Shown here in pieces: positions 7,926 through 16,566 of a DNA stretch of 64,000 bases. A program made the translations under genes and the position numbers. The stretch lies in NCBI GenBank assembly GCA_963841445.1, contig CAWJCP010000002.1, positions 434,001 to 498,000 on the forward strand, written 5' to 3'. The stretch is from Mayfieldus sp963841445 (GTDB taxonomy: Bacteria > Actinomycetota > Thermoleophilia > Solirubrobacterales > 70-9). Position 1 is the stretch's first letter. Each line of letters starts with the position of its first letter. The notes beneath the pieces were generated by a model. It saw nothing but the letters and a program-made list of their open reading frames with translations, made no database searches and was not told where the DNA came from.

Positions 7926-8588
7926 GTGCGGTCGGTGATCGAGGCAATCGCCTTCGACCTCGACGGGACCCTGATCGAGTCAGAGCGCGTCTGGGAGGCC
8001 GCCCGGTGCGGGGTGACCGAAGCGGCCGGGGGTCGATGGCGCAGCGACGCCCAGCTCTCGATGATGGGGCTGAGCACTCCCGAGTGGATCGCCTACATGC
8101 AGCGTGAGCTCGGGGTCGCGCTGGAGGCCGAGGCGATCAAGGCGCAGGTGCTGCACCGCATCGCTCTCGCCTACCGGGAGAAACTGCCGCTGATCGCCGG
8201 GGCCGCCGAGGCGGTGTCCGCCCTCGGAGCGCGCTGGCCGCTCGCGGTCGCCTCCTCCTCTCCACGCTCGTTGATTGAGCTGGCGCTCGAGATCTCAGGG
8301 CTCGCCGACGCGTTCGACGGTGTCGTGTCTTCAGAGGAGGTGGCGAAGGGAAAGCCGGCTCCAGACGTCTACCTGCGCGCATGTGAGCTGCTCGGGTCGG
8401 CGCCGCAGCGTAGCGCCGCGATCGAGGACTCCGGCGCCGGGGTGCGGGCGGCTCGCGCCGCCGGAATGCCGGTCGTGATCATCCCCGGAACCGAGTTCCC
8501 ACCCGAGCCGCAGGTGCTCGCGACGGCCGACCTGGTGCTCGATTCGATCGAGCGGCTCGGCCCCGCCGCGATCGAGCGGCTCGGCTAG
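7926..8588 (+). CDS. HAD-superfamily hydrolase (beta-phosphoglucomutase-like)
   Basis: The 220-residue product carries the HAD motifs: FDLDGTLIES (nucleophile Asp and second Asp), SSSPRSLIELAL (motif II Ser), GKPAPDVYLRA (motif III Lys) and IEDSGAGVRAARAAG (motif IV Asp). The helical cap between motifs I and II fits subfamily IA, phosphoglycolate phosphatase or beta-phosphoglucomutase-like enzymes. The specific substrate cannot be read from sequence. The GTG start at 7926 is likely; a second GTG 12 nt downstream is an alternative. The stop overlaps the convergent metalloprotease gene stop through CTAG. Confidence 0.88.
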   Translation: MRSVIEAIAFDLDGTLIESERVWEAARCGVTEAAGGRWRSDAQLSMMGLSTPEWIAYMQRELGVALEAEAIKAQVLHRIALAYREKLPLIAGAAEAVSALGARWPLAVASSSPRSLIELALEISGLADAFDGVVSSEEVAKGKPAPDVYLRACELLGSAPQRSAAIEDSGAGVRAARAAGMPVVIIPGTEFPPEPQVLATADLVLDSIERLGPAAIERLG

Positions 8589-10111
8589 CGGCGCAGCAGC
8601 AGGGTCGCCGCGAAGCGCTGGTGATCGTGCGTGTAGAGCCAGTCACCGAACGCGAAGCCGGACTGGCGCGGGTCGGCGTTGACCAGCGCCACGGTGATGC
8701 GATTGCAGCGACCCGGCTTGCGCAGCGTCACCCCGCGCACGCCGCCGTGCTCGGCGAAGCGGATCTTCGTCCTCACCCTGCCCGTCGTGACCGACCCTTC
8801 GCGGCAGATCAGCGCGAAGGCCGAGCGAGTCCCGCGCTGGCCGCCGGCGAGCAGCCGCATCGCCTTCACGTGCCGCGGCTTCACCGAGAGCAGCAGATAG
8901 CCCATGTGGCTGATGCGCCGGATCACGAAGCGATGCGGGCGCAGCTTGCCGCGCCGCTTCACGTCCTGCCAGAGCGGCGCGTCGGCATAGGGAAATACTC
9001 CGGGCGTGCGCCACTCCGCGGTCGCGGCGGCAAAGCGGGCGAACTGGCGCGGCAGGTCGGTTCGCGCGCGGCCCCTCCGCTTGCGCGCCGCGGCCCTGAT
9101 CGTCTTGTTGTAGACGCCGAGCGAGTAGCCGGCCGGCTTCAACGCCGCGGCCCGCGCCCATGCGTCGCGCACGAAGCTGTCGCCATAGGTGCCGGCGAGC
9201 CAGTGGTTCCAGACCGCGGAGCCGTAGATCTTGATGTTCGATGCCGTGATCGGCAGCTTCGAGCGCCCGACCCAACGGCGGACGTAGCGCAGGTAGTCGT
9301 TGATCTGCGGGTAGACGTGGTCCTCCATCCAGACCGCCGAGGCTTCGTAGAACCAGAGGTCCTGGTTGACGTCGTAGCCGAACTGGAGGACGTGGTTGTA
9401 CTCGTGGGCGAAAGTGACCTCGAGGTCGGCCAGCGGGGTGGTGCCGGGGAACTCGGAGGTCGAGTAGTCGTTGTCGAGGACCAGATAGGCGTACTGCGAG
9501 TGTCCCTTCTGCCCAATATCCGGCGCCGAGTAGCCGAAGGCCTGGCCGGCGAGCTGGCTGAGATAGATGTCGATCCTGGAGTCGCCGCCGCGATTCCCGT
9601 CCGGCACCGGAAGCTTCCAGCCGAGGCTTCCGTTCTCGATCGCGTAGGAGGCTTCGGCGACGCTTGCGACCTGCTCGACGTAGTCGGGGACGCCGTTGGC
9701 GTTCGCATCGGTCAGGTTCGGGGCGTCGGGCGTCGAGTCGACCCAGTGGACGCAGAAGTGCGCACTGCAGAACGGCGGCTGCTCTGACGTCGTGTAGGCG
9801 CTGCCGTCGGGGTCGGGCGAGTCGGTCGGCCGCGCGAGCAGGCCCTCGGCCCGCCGCCGCTGGCCAGGGCCGAGGCTGGAAAGCGACCGCGAGAGGGCCA
9901 ACAGCGTGGTGGTCAGCTCCCGGGGACGCGGCTTCGCGCGCCTGTGGTGCGGGGACCGCAGCACCGTTGTGGCGCGATGAAGCGCCCGCGACGCCTGCGC
10001 GGGCGAGAGGCGGACGCCGCGAGGAGCGGACGCCGTGGCGAGTGCGGCAAAGCCGAGGAGGGCAGCGCCCGCCAGCAACAGCACGATTCCTGTCTGCAGG
10101 CTGGCTCGCAT
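8585..10111 (-). CDS. Secreted metalloprotease of the MXAN_6640 type
   Basis: The 508-residue product has a signal peptide (MRASLQTGIVLLLAGAALLG, cleavage near ATASA). After a proline/arginine-rich spacer comes a catalytic region with VTFAHEYNHVLQF (a zinc-binding HExxH), followed by WFYEASAVWMEDHVYPQIND. The last block is characteristic of this putative metalloprotease family. A calcium-type segment (LTDANANGVPDYVEQ) precedes it, and a beta-rich C-terminal domain follows. It is probably exported and degrades extracellular protein; the target is unknown. ATG 10111 is chosen because it starts the signal peptide. Confidence 0.82.
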   Translation of the reverse strand: MRASLQTGIVLLLAGAALLGFAALATASAPRGVRLSPAQASRALHRATTVLRSPHHRRAKPRPRELTTTLLALSRSLSSLGPGQRRRAEGLLARPTDSPDPDGSAYTTSEQPPFCSAHFCVHWVDSTPDAPNLTDANANGVPDYVEQVASVAEASYAIENGSLGWKLPVPDGNRGGDSRIDIYLSQLAGQAFGYSAPDIGQKGHSQYAYLVLDNDYSTSEFPGTTPLADLEVTFAHEYNHVLQFGYDVNQDLWFYEASAVWMEDHVYPQINDYLRYVRRWVGRSKLPITASNIKIYGSAVWNHWLAGTYGDSFVRDAWARAAALKPAGYSLGVYNKTIRAAARKRRGRARTDLPRQFARFAAATAEWRTPGVFPYADAPLWQDVKRRGKLRPHRFVIRRISHMGYLLLSVKPRHVKAMRLLAGGQRGTRSAFALICREGSVTTGRVRTKIRFAEHGGVRGVTLRKPGRCNRITVALVNADPRQSGFAFGDWLYTHDHQRFAATLLLRR

Positions 10112-10121
10112 GCGGCGGCCC

Positions 10122-10127
10122 ACTATA
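10122..10127 (-). promoter_or_regulatory. -10 element TATAGT upstream of metalloprotease gene
   Basis: TATAGT on the minus strand lies 10 nt before the ATG at 10111. No convincing -35 is visible. The predicted transcript would have a leader of only a few bases. Confidence 0.45.
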
Positions 10128-10170
10128 GGGACGCCGCGGAACGGCCCCGCTGCTTTTCGAGCGCTCGGGA

Positions 10171-10176
10171 GATACT
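10171..10176 (+). promoter_or_regulatory. Leaderless -10-like element of nadE (GATACT)
   Basis: GATACT ends exactly 6 nt before GTG 10183. This spacing recurs at several genes in the window and supports GTG 10183 rather than ATG 10201 as the start. Confidence 0.4.
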
Positions 10177-10182
10177 CCATGC

Positions 10183-11826
10183 GTGACTGGAACACCTCAA
10201 ATGCGCATTGCGCTCGGTCAGATCAATCCGACGGTGGGCGACATCGAGGGAAACACGGCCAAGATCGCCGCTTGGATCGACCGCGCCCGCGAGGCTGGCG
10301 CCGAGCTCGCCGTGTTCCCGGAGCTGTGCGTGCCGGGCTACCCGGCCGAGGATCTGTACCTGAAGCGGCACTTCGCGGAGGCCAACCAGCGAGCGGTGCA
10401 GGAGCTGGCCGCGGGGATCACGGGGTTGGCGGCGATCGTCGGATTTGCCGAGCCAATCGAAGGCGCGGAGCCCGGCCTGCCGTCGGTCTACAACTCGATC
10501 GCACTGCTCGCCGACGGGGCCGTGCAGGCCGTCTACCGCAAGCAGCGGCTGCCCAACTACGCCGTCTTCGACGAACAGCGCTACTTCCATCCCGGCGCCG
10601 AGCCGGCGACCGCCGCCGTCGCCGGCACGCGGATCGGTCTGACGATCTGCGAGGACTGCTGGGTCGAGGGCCCACCCGCCTCGCTGGAGGCGGCGGGCGG
10701 CGCGGAGCTCATCGTGAACCCCTCGGGCTCGCCGTATCACCGCGGAAAGGGAGGCGAGCGTGAGGCGATGTTCGTCGACCGAGCTGAGGCCTATGGCACC
10801 GCATTCGCGCTCTGCAATCTGGTCGGCGGCCAGGACGAGCTGGTCTTCGACGGCCACAGCCTGATCGTCGACTCATCCGGCGCAGTGATCGCCCGGGCGG
10901 GGCAGTTCGAGGAGGAGCTGCTGGTCTGCGACCTGGGGTCGGATCAGGGCTGCTCGCTCACCGAGCCGCTTCCCGATCTCGACGAGGTCTACGCGGCTCT
11001 GCGCCTCGGGCTGCGCGACTACGTGCACAAGAACGGCTTCAGCCACGTCGGCGTGGCCCTCTCCGGAGGCGTCGATTCGGCGCTGGTGGCGACGATCGCG
11101 GCCGACGCGCTCGGCGCCGGATCGGTGACCTGCGTCGTCATGCCTTCGCCGCATTCCAGCCAAGAGACCCAAGCGGACGCGCGCCAAATCGCCGCCAGCC
11201 TCGGCACAGAGCTGGTCGAGATCCCGATCGAGGCAATGATGAGCGCCTACGCGACGGCCCTCGACGGGGCGCAGCTGAGCCAGGACGGAGATCGAGGTCT
11301 CGCCGAGGAGAACGTTCAGGCGCGAATTCGGGGCAACTTGATGATGGCGCTGTCAAACCGCTACGGCTGGCTGGTCCTGACGACGGGCAACAAGAGCGAG
11401 CTCTCGGTCGGCTACGCGACTCTCTACGGCGACATGGTTGGCGGCTTTGCCGTGATCAAGGACGTGCCGAAGACGCTGGTCTACGAGCTGATGCGGCACC
11501 GCAACGAGGCCTCTGCCGGGGAGCTCGTCCCCCTCTCGGTGCTCGATCGACCGCCTTCCGCGGAGCTGCGGCCGGAGCAGCTCGACAGCGACTCGCTGCC
11601 CCCCTACGGGGTTCTCGACCGGATCCTCGAGGCCTACGTGGAGCAGGATGCCGGTCGCGAGCAGATCGTCGCGGCCGGGCTTCCGGAGGAGCTCGTCGAC
11701 GACGTGATCCGCCTCGTCGATCGCGCCGAGTACAAGCGCCGCCAGGCGCCGCCGGGGATCCGGATCACCCCACGCGCGTTCGGCCGCGACCGCCGCCTGC
11801 CGATCACCAATCGCTTCGGCGGCTGA
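10183..11826 (+). CDS. nadE: Glutamine-dependent NAD+ synthetase
   Basis: The 547-residue two-domain enzyme makes NAD+ from nicotinic acid adenine dinucleotide, ATP and glutamine. The N-terminal nitrilase-like amidotransferase domain shows the Glu-Lys-Cys triad in ELAVFPELCVPGYP, VYRKQRLPNY and LTICEDCW. The C-terminal synthetase domain (from about residue 270) has the ATP-pyrophosphatase loop GVALSGGVDSALVATIA and LVLTTGNKSELSVGY. Its length agrees with glutamine-using bacterial NadE of this compact type. GTG 10183 is favoured by the upstream GATACT; ATG 10201 (six codons later) would start exactly at the conserved MRIALGQINPTVGD. Confidence 0.95.
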   Translation: MTGTPQMRIALGQINPTVGDIEGNTAKIAAWIDRAREAGAELAVFPELCVPGYPAEDLYLKRHFAEANQRAVQELAAGITGLAAIVGFAEPIEGAEPGLPSVYNSIALLADGAVQAVYRKQRLPNYAVFDEQRYFHPGAEPATAAVAGTRIGLTICEDCWVEGPPASLEAAGGAELIVNPSGSPYHRGKGGEREAMFVDRAEAYGTAFALCNLVGGQDELVFDGHSLIVDSSGAVIARAGQFEEELLVCDLGSDQGCSLTEPLPDLDEVYAALRLGLRDYVHKNGFSHVGVALSGGVDSALVATIAADALGAGSVTCVVMPSPHSSQETQADARQIAASLGTELVEIPIEAMMSAYATALDGAQLSQDGDRGLAEENVQARIRGNLMMALSNRYGWLVLTTGNKSELSVGYATLYGDMVGGFAVIKDVPKTLVYELMRHRNEASAGELVPLSVLDRPPSAELRPEQLDSDSLPPYGVLDRILEAYVEQDAGREQIVAAGLPEELVDDVIRLVDRAEYKRRQAPPGIRITPRAFGRDRRLPITNRFGG

Positions 11827-11838
11827 GCGGAGCGCCCG

Positions 11839-12243
11839 CTAGGCCGGGCTCTCGAGGGCGCGCACCGCGACGGTCACCCTGGCCAGCGCGCAGAGACGAT
11901 CGCCATCGTCGGCCGCTTCGACGTCCCAGACCCAGCTGCCCTTGCCGCGGTGCCGGGCGCGGGCGCTGACGGTGACGGTTCCCTGCTTGATCGATCGCAA
12001 CAGCGAGACGTCGATCGTCTGACCGAGCGCGACCTTGCCGTCCATGATCACCTGCATCAGGGTTGACCTGGAGCAGAGCTCGTCGGCCACCGACATGATC
12101 ACTCCGCCGTGCAGGTATCCATACGGCTGCTTGAGCTCGTCGCGCACCTCGATCCGGGCCCGGGCATCGTCGGGATCGTTGCTGAGCCACTCGATCCCGA
12201 GCAGGCCGCTGAACGGAGAGACATCTTGGTCATCGGGCCCCAT
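11839..12243 (-). CDS. Hotdog-fold thioesterase (PaaI-like)
   Basis: The 134-residue product has the PaaI/4HBT signature YLHGGVIMSVADELCSRST, in which the HGG..D/E region forms the acyl-CoA thioesterase active site, followed by TIDVSLLRSIKQGTV and a final ARVTVAV strand. Such enzymes hydrolyse aromatic or aliphatic acyl-CoA thioesters in the cytosol. It lies 10 bp downstream of the RND/MMPL-like gene and is probably cotranscribed with it. It is convergent with nadE at a 12 bp distance. Confidence 0.85.
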   Translation of the reverse strand: MGPDDQDVSPFSGLLGIEWLSNDPDDARARIEVRDELKQPYGYLHGGVIMSVADELCSRSTLMQVIMDGKVALGQTIDVSLLRSIKQGTVTVSARARHRGKGSWVWDVEAADDGDRLCALARVTVAVRALESPA

Positions 12244-12253
12244 GACGGGCAGG

Positions 12254-13813
12254 CTATTGGTCGAACCCCCGGTCGGTGAGTCGCAGCAGGGCCGGAGCGA
12301 TCAGGCCCTGAACCGCGAGCAGCTGCAGGGCGAGGCCGGCAGCTATGCCGAGGCCCAGCTCCTTTTCGAAGCGCGCCGAGCTGAAGCCGAGGGCGACCCC
12401 TGCGGCAATCCCGGCCAGGCAGGTCAGCGCGATCGCCGGAGCGCAGCTTGCCAGCGCCTCGGCAACGCGCTGCGGGGCGGGCGGACGGCTTTCGACCTCG
12501 CGCGCGGCCCAGGCCAGCGAGACGGCTTGGGCTGCACCGACGGCGGCAACGGTCGCGACAGCGCCCACGAGAGAGCCGAGCTGAATCGCGCCGTTGGACG
12601 CATAGCCAAGCTGACCGGCAAGGCCACCGTCCTGAAAGGTAACGACGAGCAAGCCTGCCGTGGCGAGCGCAGGTGCCGCGCAGGCCGCGCCGGCAAGAGC
12701 CGCGAGCCGCAATCGGCGCCCGATTGCGGTGGCGAGCGCGATCGTCGCGATCGCAACGCCTGCGGTTGCCGCCAGCAGCTCCAGCGTGCCGATCCGCGGC
12801 GCGGTGGGAATCCCGATTGCCGCGGTCACGAGTCGAGCGGCAGGTGCGGCGGCGATCAGAATGAGCAACAGCGCAAAGAGCGCGATCACAAGCGCGAGCA
12901 GGCGGCTCCACGCGACCAGCGAGCCAACCCCCCTCCAGACTCCCATCAGGCGCGCGCGCCCGGCGCGCGGATCGCTCGCGACAGTGGCCGCCCCCGCCAC
13001 GCTAGCCGCCGGCACCGCGAAGGCGGCGCCAAGGCCGCCGCCCAGAGCCAGCCCGGTGAGATAGTCGACCCCAAGCGCCCCCGTGGCCGCGTACGCGATC
13101 GCTCCGGCGGCGCCCACCCCCGCCAGCGCCGCGGGTTGCGCCCCGGCTGAAGTCAGCGCGCAGAGCTGCATCGTCATCAGCGTCGCTGCGGCGATTGCGC
13201 CGAGCAGCGCCAGCCAGGAAACGTCGAAGGGTCCGGCGAGCAGCTCGCAGACGAGCGCCGCAAGCGCTGCTGCCGCGGCGGCGGCCAGCAGGGCGGCGGC
13301 AGCGCCCCGGAAGCCGAGCGTCGCGGTCGCGACGAGCGCGATCACGGGCAGCGCCGCCAGCAGCAGAAGCAGGTCGTCGAGAACTTGGTCCCTGGCTAGC
13401 CGCACAGCGGCTGCGGGCCCCCCGAACCGCAGGGTGAGCGGACCGGGGTCCAGGTTGCGCTCGATGCGGTCTATCGCCGCCTCGCGCTTTCGCCCCGCAA
13501 CCCTGAGGCGCACGAGCAGGGCCGTCGTGGTCCCCCTAGCCGCGGCCTCCCGCTTGCGGACCGACCGAACAGCGGGGTCAGCCGAGATCTGCTTACGCAT
13601 AGTCGCAACGGTCACCCTGAAGGCGCCGGATTGCGCCGGCAAGCCGCCACGGATGCGGATCTTCAGCGCCGGCGCGCCTCCCGTGCTTCCGTAGAGGGTC
13701 AAGCGGTCGGTCCAGCCGGCCGCGAGCGCGGTTCCGAGCACCGCGATCGCTGCGAGCAGCCCGACCGCGCGGCCGGGATGCCCGGCGGCACTCGTGCGCA
13801 AGCGCTCGCCCAC
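12254..13813 (-). CDS. RND/MMPL-like membrane protein with a single extracytoplasmic domain
   Basis: The 519-residue product starts with one helix (AVGLLAAIAVLGTALAAGW), then an extracytoplasmic domain of roughly 110 residues (ALKIRIRGG... to DPGPLTLRFGG), then about eleven further hydrophobic, Ala/Leu-rich helices. The order TM1-periplasmic domain-helix bundle resembles one half of an MMPL/RND transporter, but the expected second soluble loop is absent. I see none of the conserved charged proton-relay residues for certain. It is likely a lipid or hydrophobic-compound exporter relative. GTG 13813 follows a TATCTT box by 6 nt. It is followed by the thioesterase gene. Confidence 0.6.
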   Translation of the reverse strand: MGERLRTSAAGHPGRAVGLLAAIAVLGTALAAGWTDRLTLYGSTGGAPALKIRIRGGLPAQSGAFRVTVATMRKQISADPAVRSVRKREAAARGTTTALLVRLRVAGRKREAAIDRIERNLDPGPLTLRFGGPAAAVRLARDQVLDDLLLLLAALPVIALVATATLGFRGAAAALLAAAAAAALAALVCELLAGPFDVSWLALLGAIAAATLMTMQLCALTSAGAQPAALAGVGAAGAIAYAATGALGVDYLTGLALGGGLGAAFAVPAASVAGAATVASDPRAGRARLMGVWRGVGSLVAWSRLLALVIALFALLLILIAAAPAARLVTAAIGIPTAPRIGTLELLAATAGVAIATIALATAIGRRLRLAALAGAACAAPALATAGLLVVTFQDGGLAGQLGYASNGAIQLGSLVGAVATVAAVGAAQAVSLAWAAREVESRPPAPQRVAEALASCAPAIALTCLAGIAAGVALGFSSARFEKELGLGIAAGLALQLLAVQGLIAPALLRLTDRGFDQ

Positions 13814-13819
13814 GCGGGC

Positions 13820-13825
13820 AAGATA
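13820..13825 (-). promoter_or_regulatory. Leaderless -10 element TATCTT of the RND/MMPL-like gene
   Basis: TATCTT (minus strand) ends 6 nt before GTG 13813. It is divergent from another such box at 13883, the two start sites being about 80 bp apart. Confidence 0.5.
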
Positions 13826-13882
13826 TCCCCCACCCCAGTCGTCCCCGGGCGCATACCTGCGCGGCCGCGACGTGTGGATGCG

Positions 13883-13888
13883 TACCCT
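13883..13888 (+). promoter_or_regulatory. Leaderless -10 element TACCCT of the sigma4/RskA-like gene
   Basis: TACCCT ends 6 nt before ATG 13895, the same spacing as at other leaderless starts in the window. No clear -35. Confidence 0.5.
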
Positions 13889-13894
13889 TTTCCC

Positions 13895-14950
13895 ATGCCG
13901 CTGAGCGACGACCAGAAGGCGATGCTGCAGTTAGTGCTCCAGCACGGCCAAAGCTATGAGGACATCGGTGCGCTGCAGGGCCTCGAGGTCAGGGAGATTC
14001 GCTCCAGCGCCCGCGCGGCGCTGACCGAGCTCGGCGGCCAGGACCCCGACCGCGAGGTTGGCCTCACCGATTACCTGCTCGGCCAGGCGGACCCGATCGG
14101 CCGCGCCGACGTCGCCAGGCAGCTGCAAGCCGACTCAGGCACGCGCGACCTTGCGGAGCGGCTGGCGGCCCAGCTGCGGCTGATCGCCCCTGGCGCCGAG
14201 CTTCCCGATCTGCGCGGCGGCGGGACGGCGGCGCCCGCCAAGCGGGCGCCCGCGCCTGCCAGCAAGGCGGCCTCGTCGGCCGTCACGGGGCCGGATCCGG
14301 CAACTTCAGCTTCCACCGCCGCGCCGGCCTCGACCGGCAGCCGCCTTTCGGAGCGGCTGGCGGGCCGCCGCAGCCAGATGATCGCCGGCCTCGCCGGAGC
14401 AACGGCCCTGGTCGTCGTCGCCGTGCTTGCGATCGCCGGCGTGTTCGGAGGCGGCGGCGACTCCACTGCGTCGGACAAGAACTCCGGCAACGGGAAGACC
14501 CAGACCGCGAGCAACCAGGGACCGCCGCGCGCCCAGCTCGACGCCCAGGATGGAAGCGACGCCAAGGGGGTCGCCGTTCTGGGCCAGGTCAAGCGCGTCC
14601 CAACTCTTCAGGTCACCGCATTCAACCTCGCCCCCACGAAGGGCCCGGAGAGCTACGCGATCTGGCTGCGCTCCTCCCAGACCGCGATCCCGCTGGGGAG
14701 GACGAAGGTCACCAAGACCGGCCGCATGCAGGTGCGGCTGCCGCTGCCGAGCCAGCTCTTGCAGTTCATCGGCGACCGGACGCTGACCGACGTCGACGTC
14801 TCGCTGGCCCAGGACGCGGCCTTCGAGGCCGAGGTGAAGCGCGCCCGCAACAGCAAGAAGCTGCCCCAGTTCTTCGGCAAGAGCATTCTCAGCGGCCGGA
14901 TAGTCGGCTCGGGCCTCAACCCCGCCGGCAGCTCTGGCTCCTCCGGTTAG
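13895..14950 (+). CDS. Sigma-70 region 4-like HTH / transmembrane / anti-sigma-K (RskA)-like fusion protein
   Basis: The 351-residue protein has three parts. Residues about 3-48 (LSDDQKAMLQLVLQHGQSYE, then IGALQGLEVREIRSS) look like a sigma-factor region 4 helix-turn-helix. A Pro/Ala/Thr-rich linker leads to one membrane helix (about 161-182, MIAGLAGATALVVVAVLAIA). The outer domain (about 215-340), with YAIWLRSSQTAIPLG, resembles the extracytoplasmic domain of RskA-type anti-sigma factors. A single protein could thus join a DNA- or polymerase-binding module to an outside sensor. The role is inferred. It starts leaderless at 13895, and its TAG overlaps the convergent gene stop (TTAG). Confidence 0.65.
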   Translation: MPLSDDQKAMLQLVLQHGQSYEDIGALQGLEVREIRSSARAALTELGGQDPDREVGLTDYLLGQADPIGRADVARQLQADSGTRDLAERLAAQLRLIAPGAELPDLRGGGTAAPAKRAPAPASKAASSAVTGPDPATSASTAAPASTGSRLSERLAGRRSQMIAGLAGATALVVVAVLAIAGVFGGGGDSTASDKNSGNGKTQTASNQGPPRAQLDAQDGSDAKGVAVLGQVKRVPTLQVTAFNLAPTKGPESYAIWLRSSQTAIPLGRTKVTKTGRMQVRLPLPSQLLQFIGDRTLTDVDVSLAQDAAFEAEVKRARNSKKLPQFFGKSILSGRIVGSGLNPAGSSGSSG

Positions 14951-16566
14951 CCGATCAGCTTGCCGGGGTTGAGGATCCCGGCGGGATCGAGTCGCTGCTT
15001 GGCGGCGCGCAGCACCTCGAGGCCGAGCCCGCCGATCTCAGCCTCCATGTAGGGAAGGTGGTCGCGACCGATCGCGTGGTGGTGGGTGATCGTGCCGGCT
15101 ACCGCGACGATCGCCTCGCTGGCCGCAGCCTTCACCCGGCGCCATTGCTCCTCCTCCTCGCCGACCCGGCGCCTGGCGACGAAGGTGAAGTAGAGCGAGG
15201 CCCCGTCCGGATAGGCGTGCGAGAGGTGGCAGAGGACGATCCCGGGGGTCCCCTGCGCTTGCAGCCCCGCCTGGATCGCCGCGCCGACCCTCTCGTAGAG
15301 CTCGGGGAGCCGACTCCAGGTGTGAGCGGTCTCCAGCGTCTCGACCATCGCCCCGGCGTCGAGCAGCGCGTCGCGCAGGTAGGGGCCCTCGTAGCGCCCC
15401 CGCTTCCAGGACCGCCCGCCGGCTTGTCCGACGTAGACGGCGCCGGCGCCGCGCAGCGCCCGGGCGACCCGCCGGCGACGCTGAGCCACCCGCTCACGCT
15501 CGCCCTCGATGCCGACCACGATCAGGCACCCCCGCGAGCGGCCGCGCAGCGACAGATAGCGTCCGAAGACCGCCCCGGCGACGCCGCTCGGCCCGGAAAG
15601 GGCCAACGACATCTGGGTCTCCTCCTCGTCGGAGAGGCGAATCACGTCGGGCAGTGCCTCGTCCTGGGCGAGGTCGCGAATTGCGTCGCAGCCCGCCCCC
15701 CAGCTCTCCGCGATCCAGGTCTCGTAGCGCTCCGACGGCGCAGCCTCGTGCACCCGCACGGTCACCTCCGGGATCACGCCCAGCACCCCCTCGGAGCCGA
15801 GCGCGAGCTGGCGCAGCGACGGCCCCGCCGCGGTATGCGGGGTCTCCAGCGTTCTCAGCTCGCCTGCGGGAGCAAGCATCCGCACCCCGGTCACCAGCTC
15901 GTCGAAGCGCCCGAAGCCGCTCGAGGCCTGCCCGGCGGAGCGGGTCGCCGCGAAGCCGCCGATCGTCGCGTACTCGAACGACTGCGGGAAGTGGCCGAGG
16001 GTCACGCCCAGCGGGTTCAGCCTCTTCTCCGCCTCGGGCCCGCGCAGTCCCGCCCCCAGGGTTGCGGTCAGCGAAACGCGGTCGAAGGCAAGCTCGCGCA
16101 GCCGGCTGAGATCGAGGCTGATCACCCTCGCGTGATCGCCGCGCAGCGGCTCGACGCCGCCGACGACGCTGGTCCCACCGCCGAACGGGACCACCGCGAC
16201 GCCTTCGCGAGAGCAAGCCTCGAGCACGGCCGCGAGCTCGGCGGCGCTGCCGGGCAGCACGACGGCGTCGGGTGCGTCCGCCAGGCGTCCCGAGCGCCGT
16301 CGCACGAGGTCGACGTACCCGCTGCCGGTCGCGTGCCGGACTCGATCCTCGTGGTCGCTGCGCACGTTCTCGACCCCGATCGCGGAAGCAATCGCGTCGG
16401 GAAGTGGCTGCGCGGCGGGCAATTCGACCTCCTCGATCGAGCCGGGCCGCCGCCAGGGCGTGAGCTCACCGAGCCGTTCGCCGAGCAGCTCCAGCGCCGC
16501 CGGGTCCAGCGAGGCCTCGTGCCCGACGTCGCCCCACCCCCACCACTTGGTGTCGCGTCGCTCCAT
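14947..16566 (-). CDS. FAD-linked oxidase of the alkyldihydroxyacetonephosphate synthase (AGPS) type
   Basis: The 539-residue product has the PCMH-type FAD-binding loop VPFGGGTSVVGGVEPLRG, the following HFPQSFEYATIGGFAATRSAG, and AGPS-like active-site blocks LCHLSHAYPDGASLYFTF and ITHHHAIGRDHLPYM (the His triplet is typical of AGPS). AGPS exchanges the acyl group of acyl-DHAP for a fatty alcohol, the entry step to ether lipids; bacterial homologues may have other substrates. It is the last gene of the operon with SRPBCC, MerR, FHA and the RsiG-like gene, its ATG overlapping the SRPBCC stop (TGATG). Confidence 0.82.
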   Translation of the reverse strand: MERRDTKWWGWGDVGHEASLDPAALELLGERLGELTPWRRPGSIEEVELPAAQPLPDAIASAIGVENVRSDHEDRVRHATGSGYVDLVRRRSGRLADAPDAVVLPGSAAELAAVLEACSREGVAVVPFGGGTSVVGGVEPLRGDHARVISLDLSRLRELAFDRVSLTATLGAGLRGPEAEKRLNPLGVTLGHFPQSFEYATIGGFAATRSAGQASSGFGRFDELVTGVRMLAPAGELRTLETPHTAAGPSLRQLALGSEGVLGVIPEVTVRVHEAAPSERYETWIAESWGAGCDAIRDLAQDEALPDVIRLSDEEETQMSLALSGPSGVAGAVFGRYLSLRGRSRGCLIVVGIEGERERVAQRRRRVARALRGAGAVYVGQAGGRSWKRGRYEGPYLRDALLDAGAMVETLETAHTWSRLPELYERVGAAIQAGLQAQGTPGIVLCHLSHAYPDGASLYFTFVARRRVGEEEEQWRRVKAAASEAIVAVAGTITHHHAIGRDHLPYMEAEIGGLGLEVLRAAKQRLDPAGILNPGKLIG

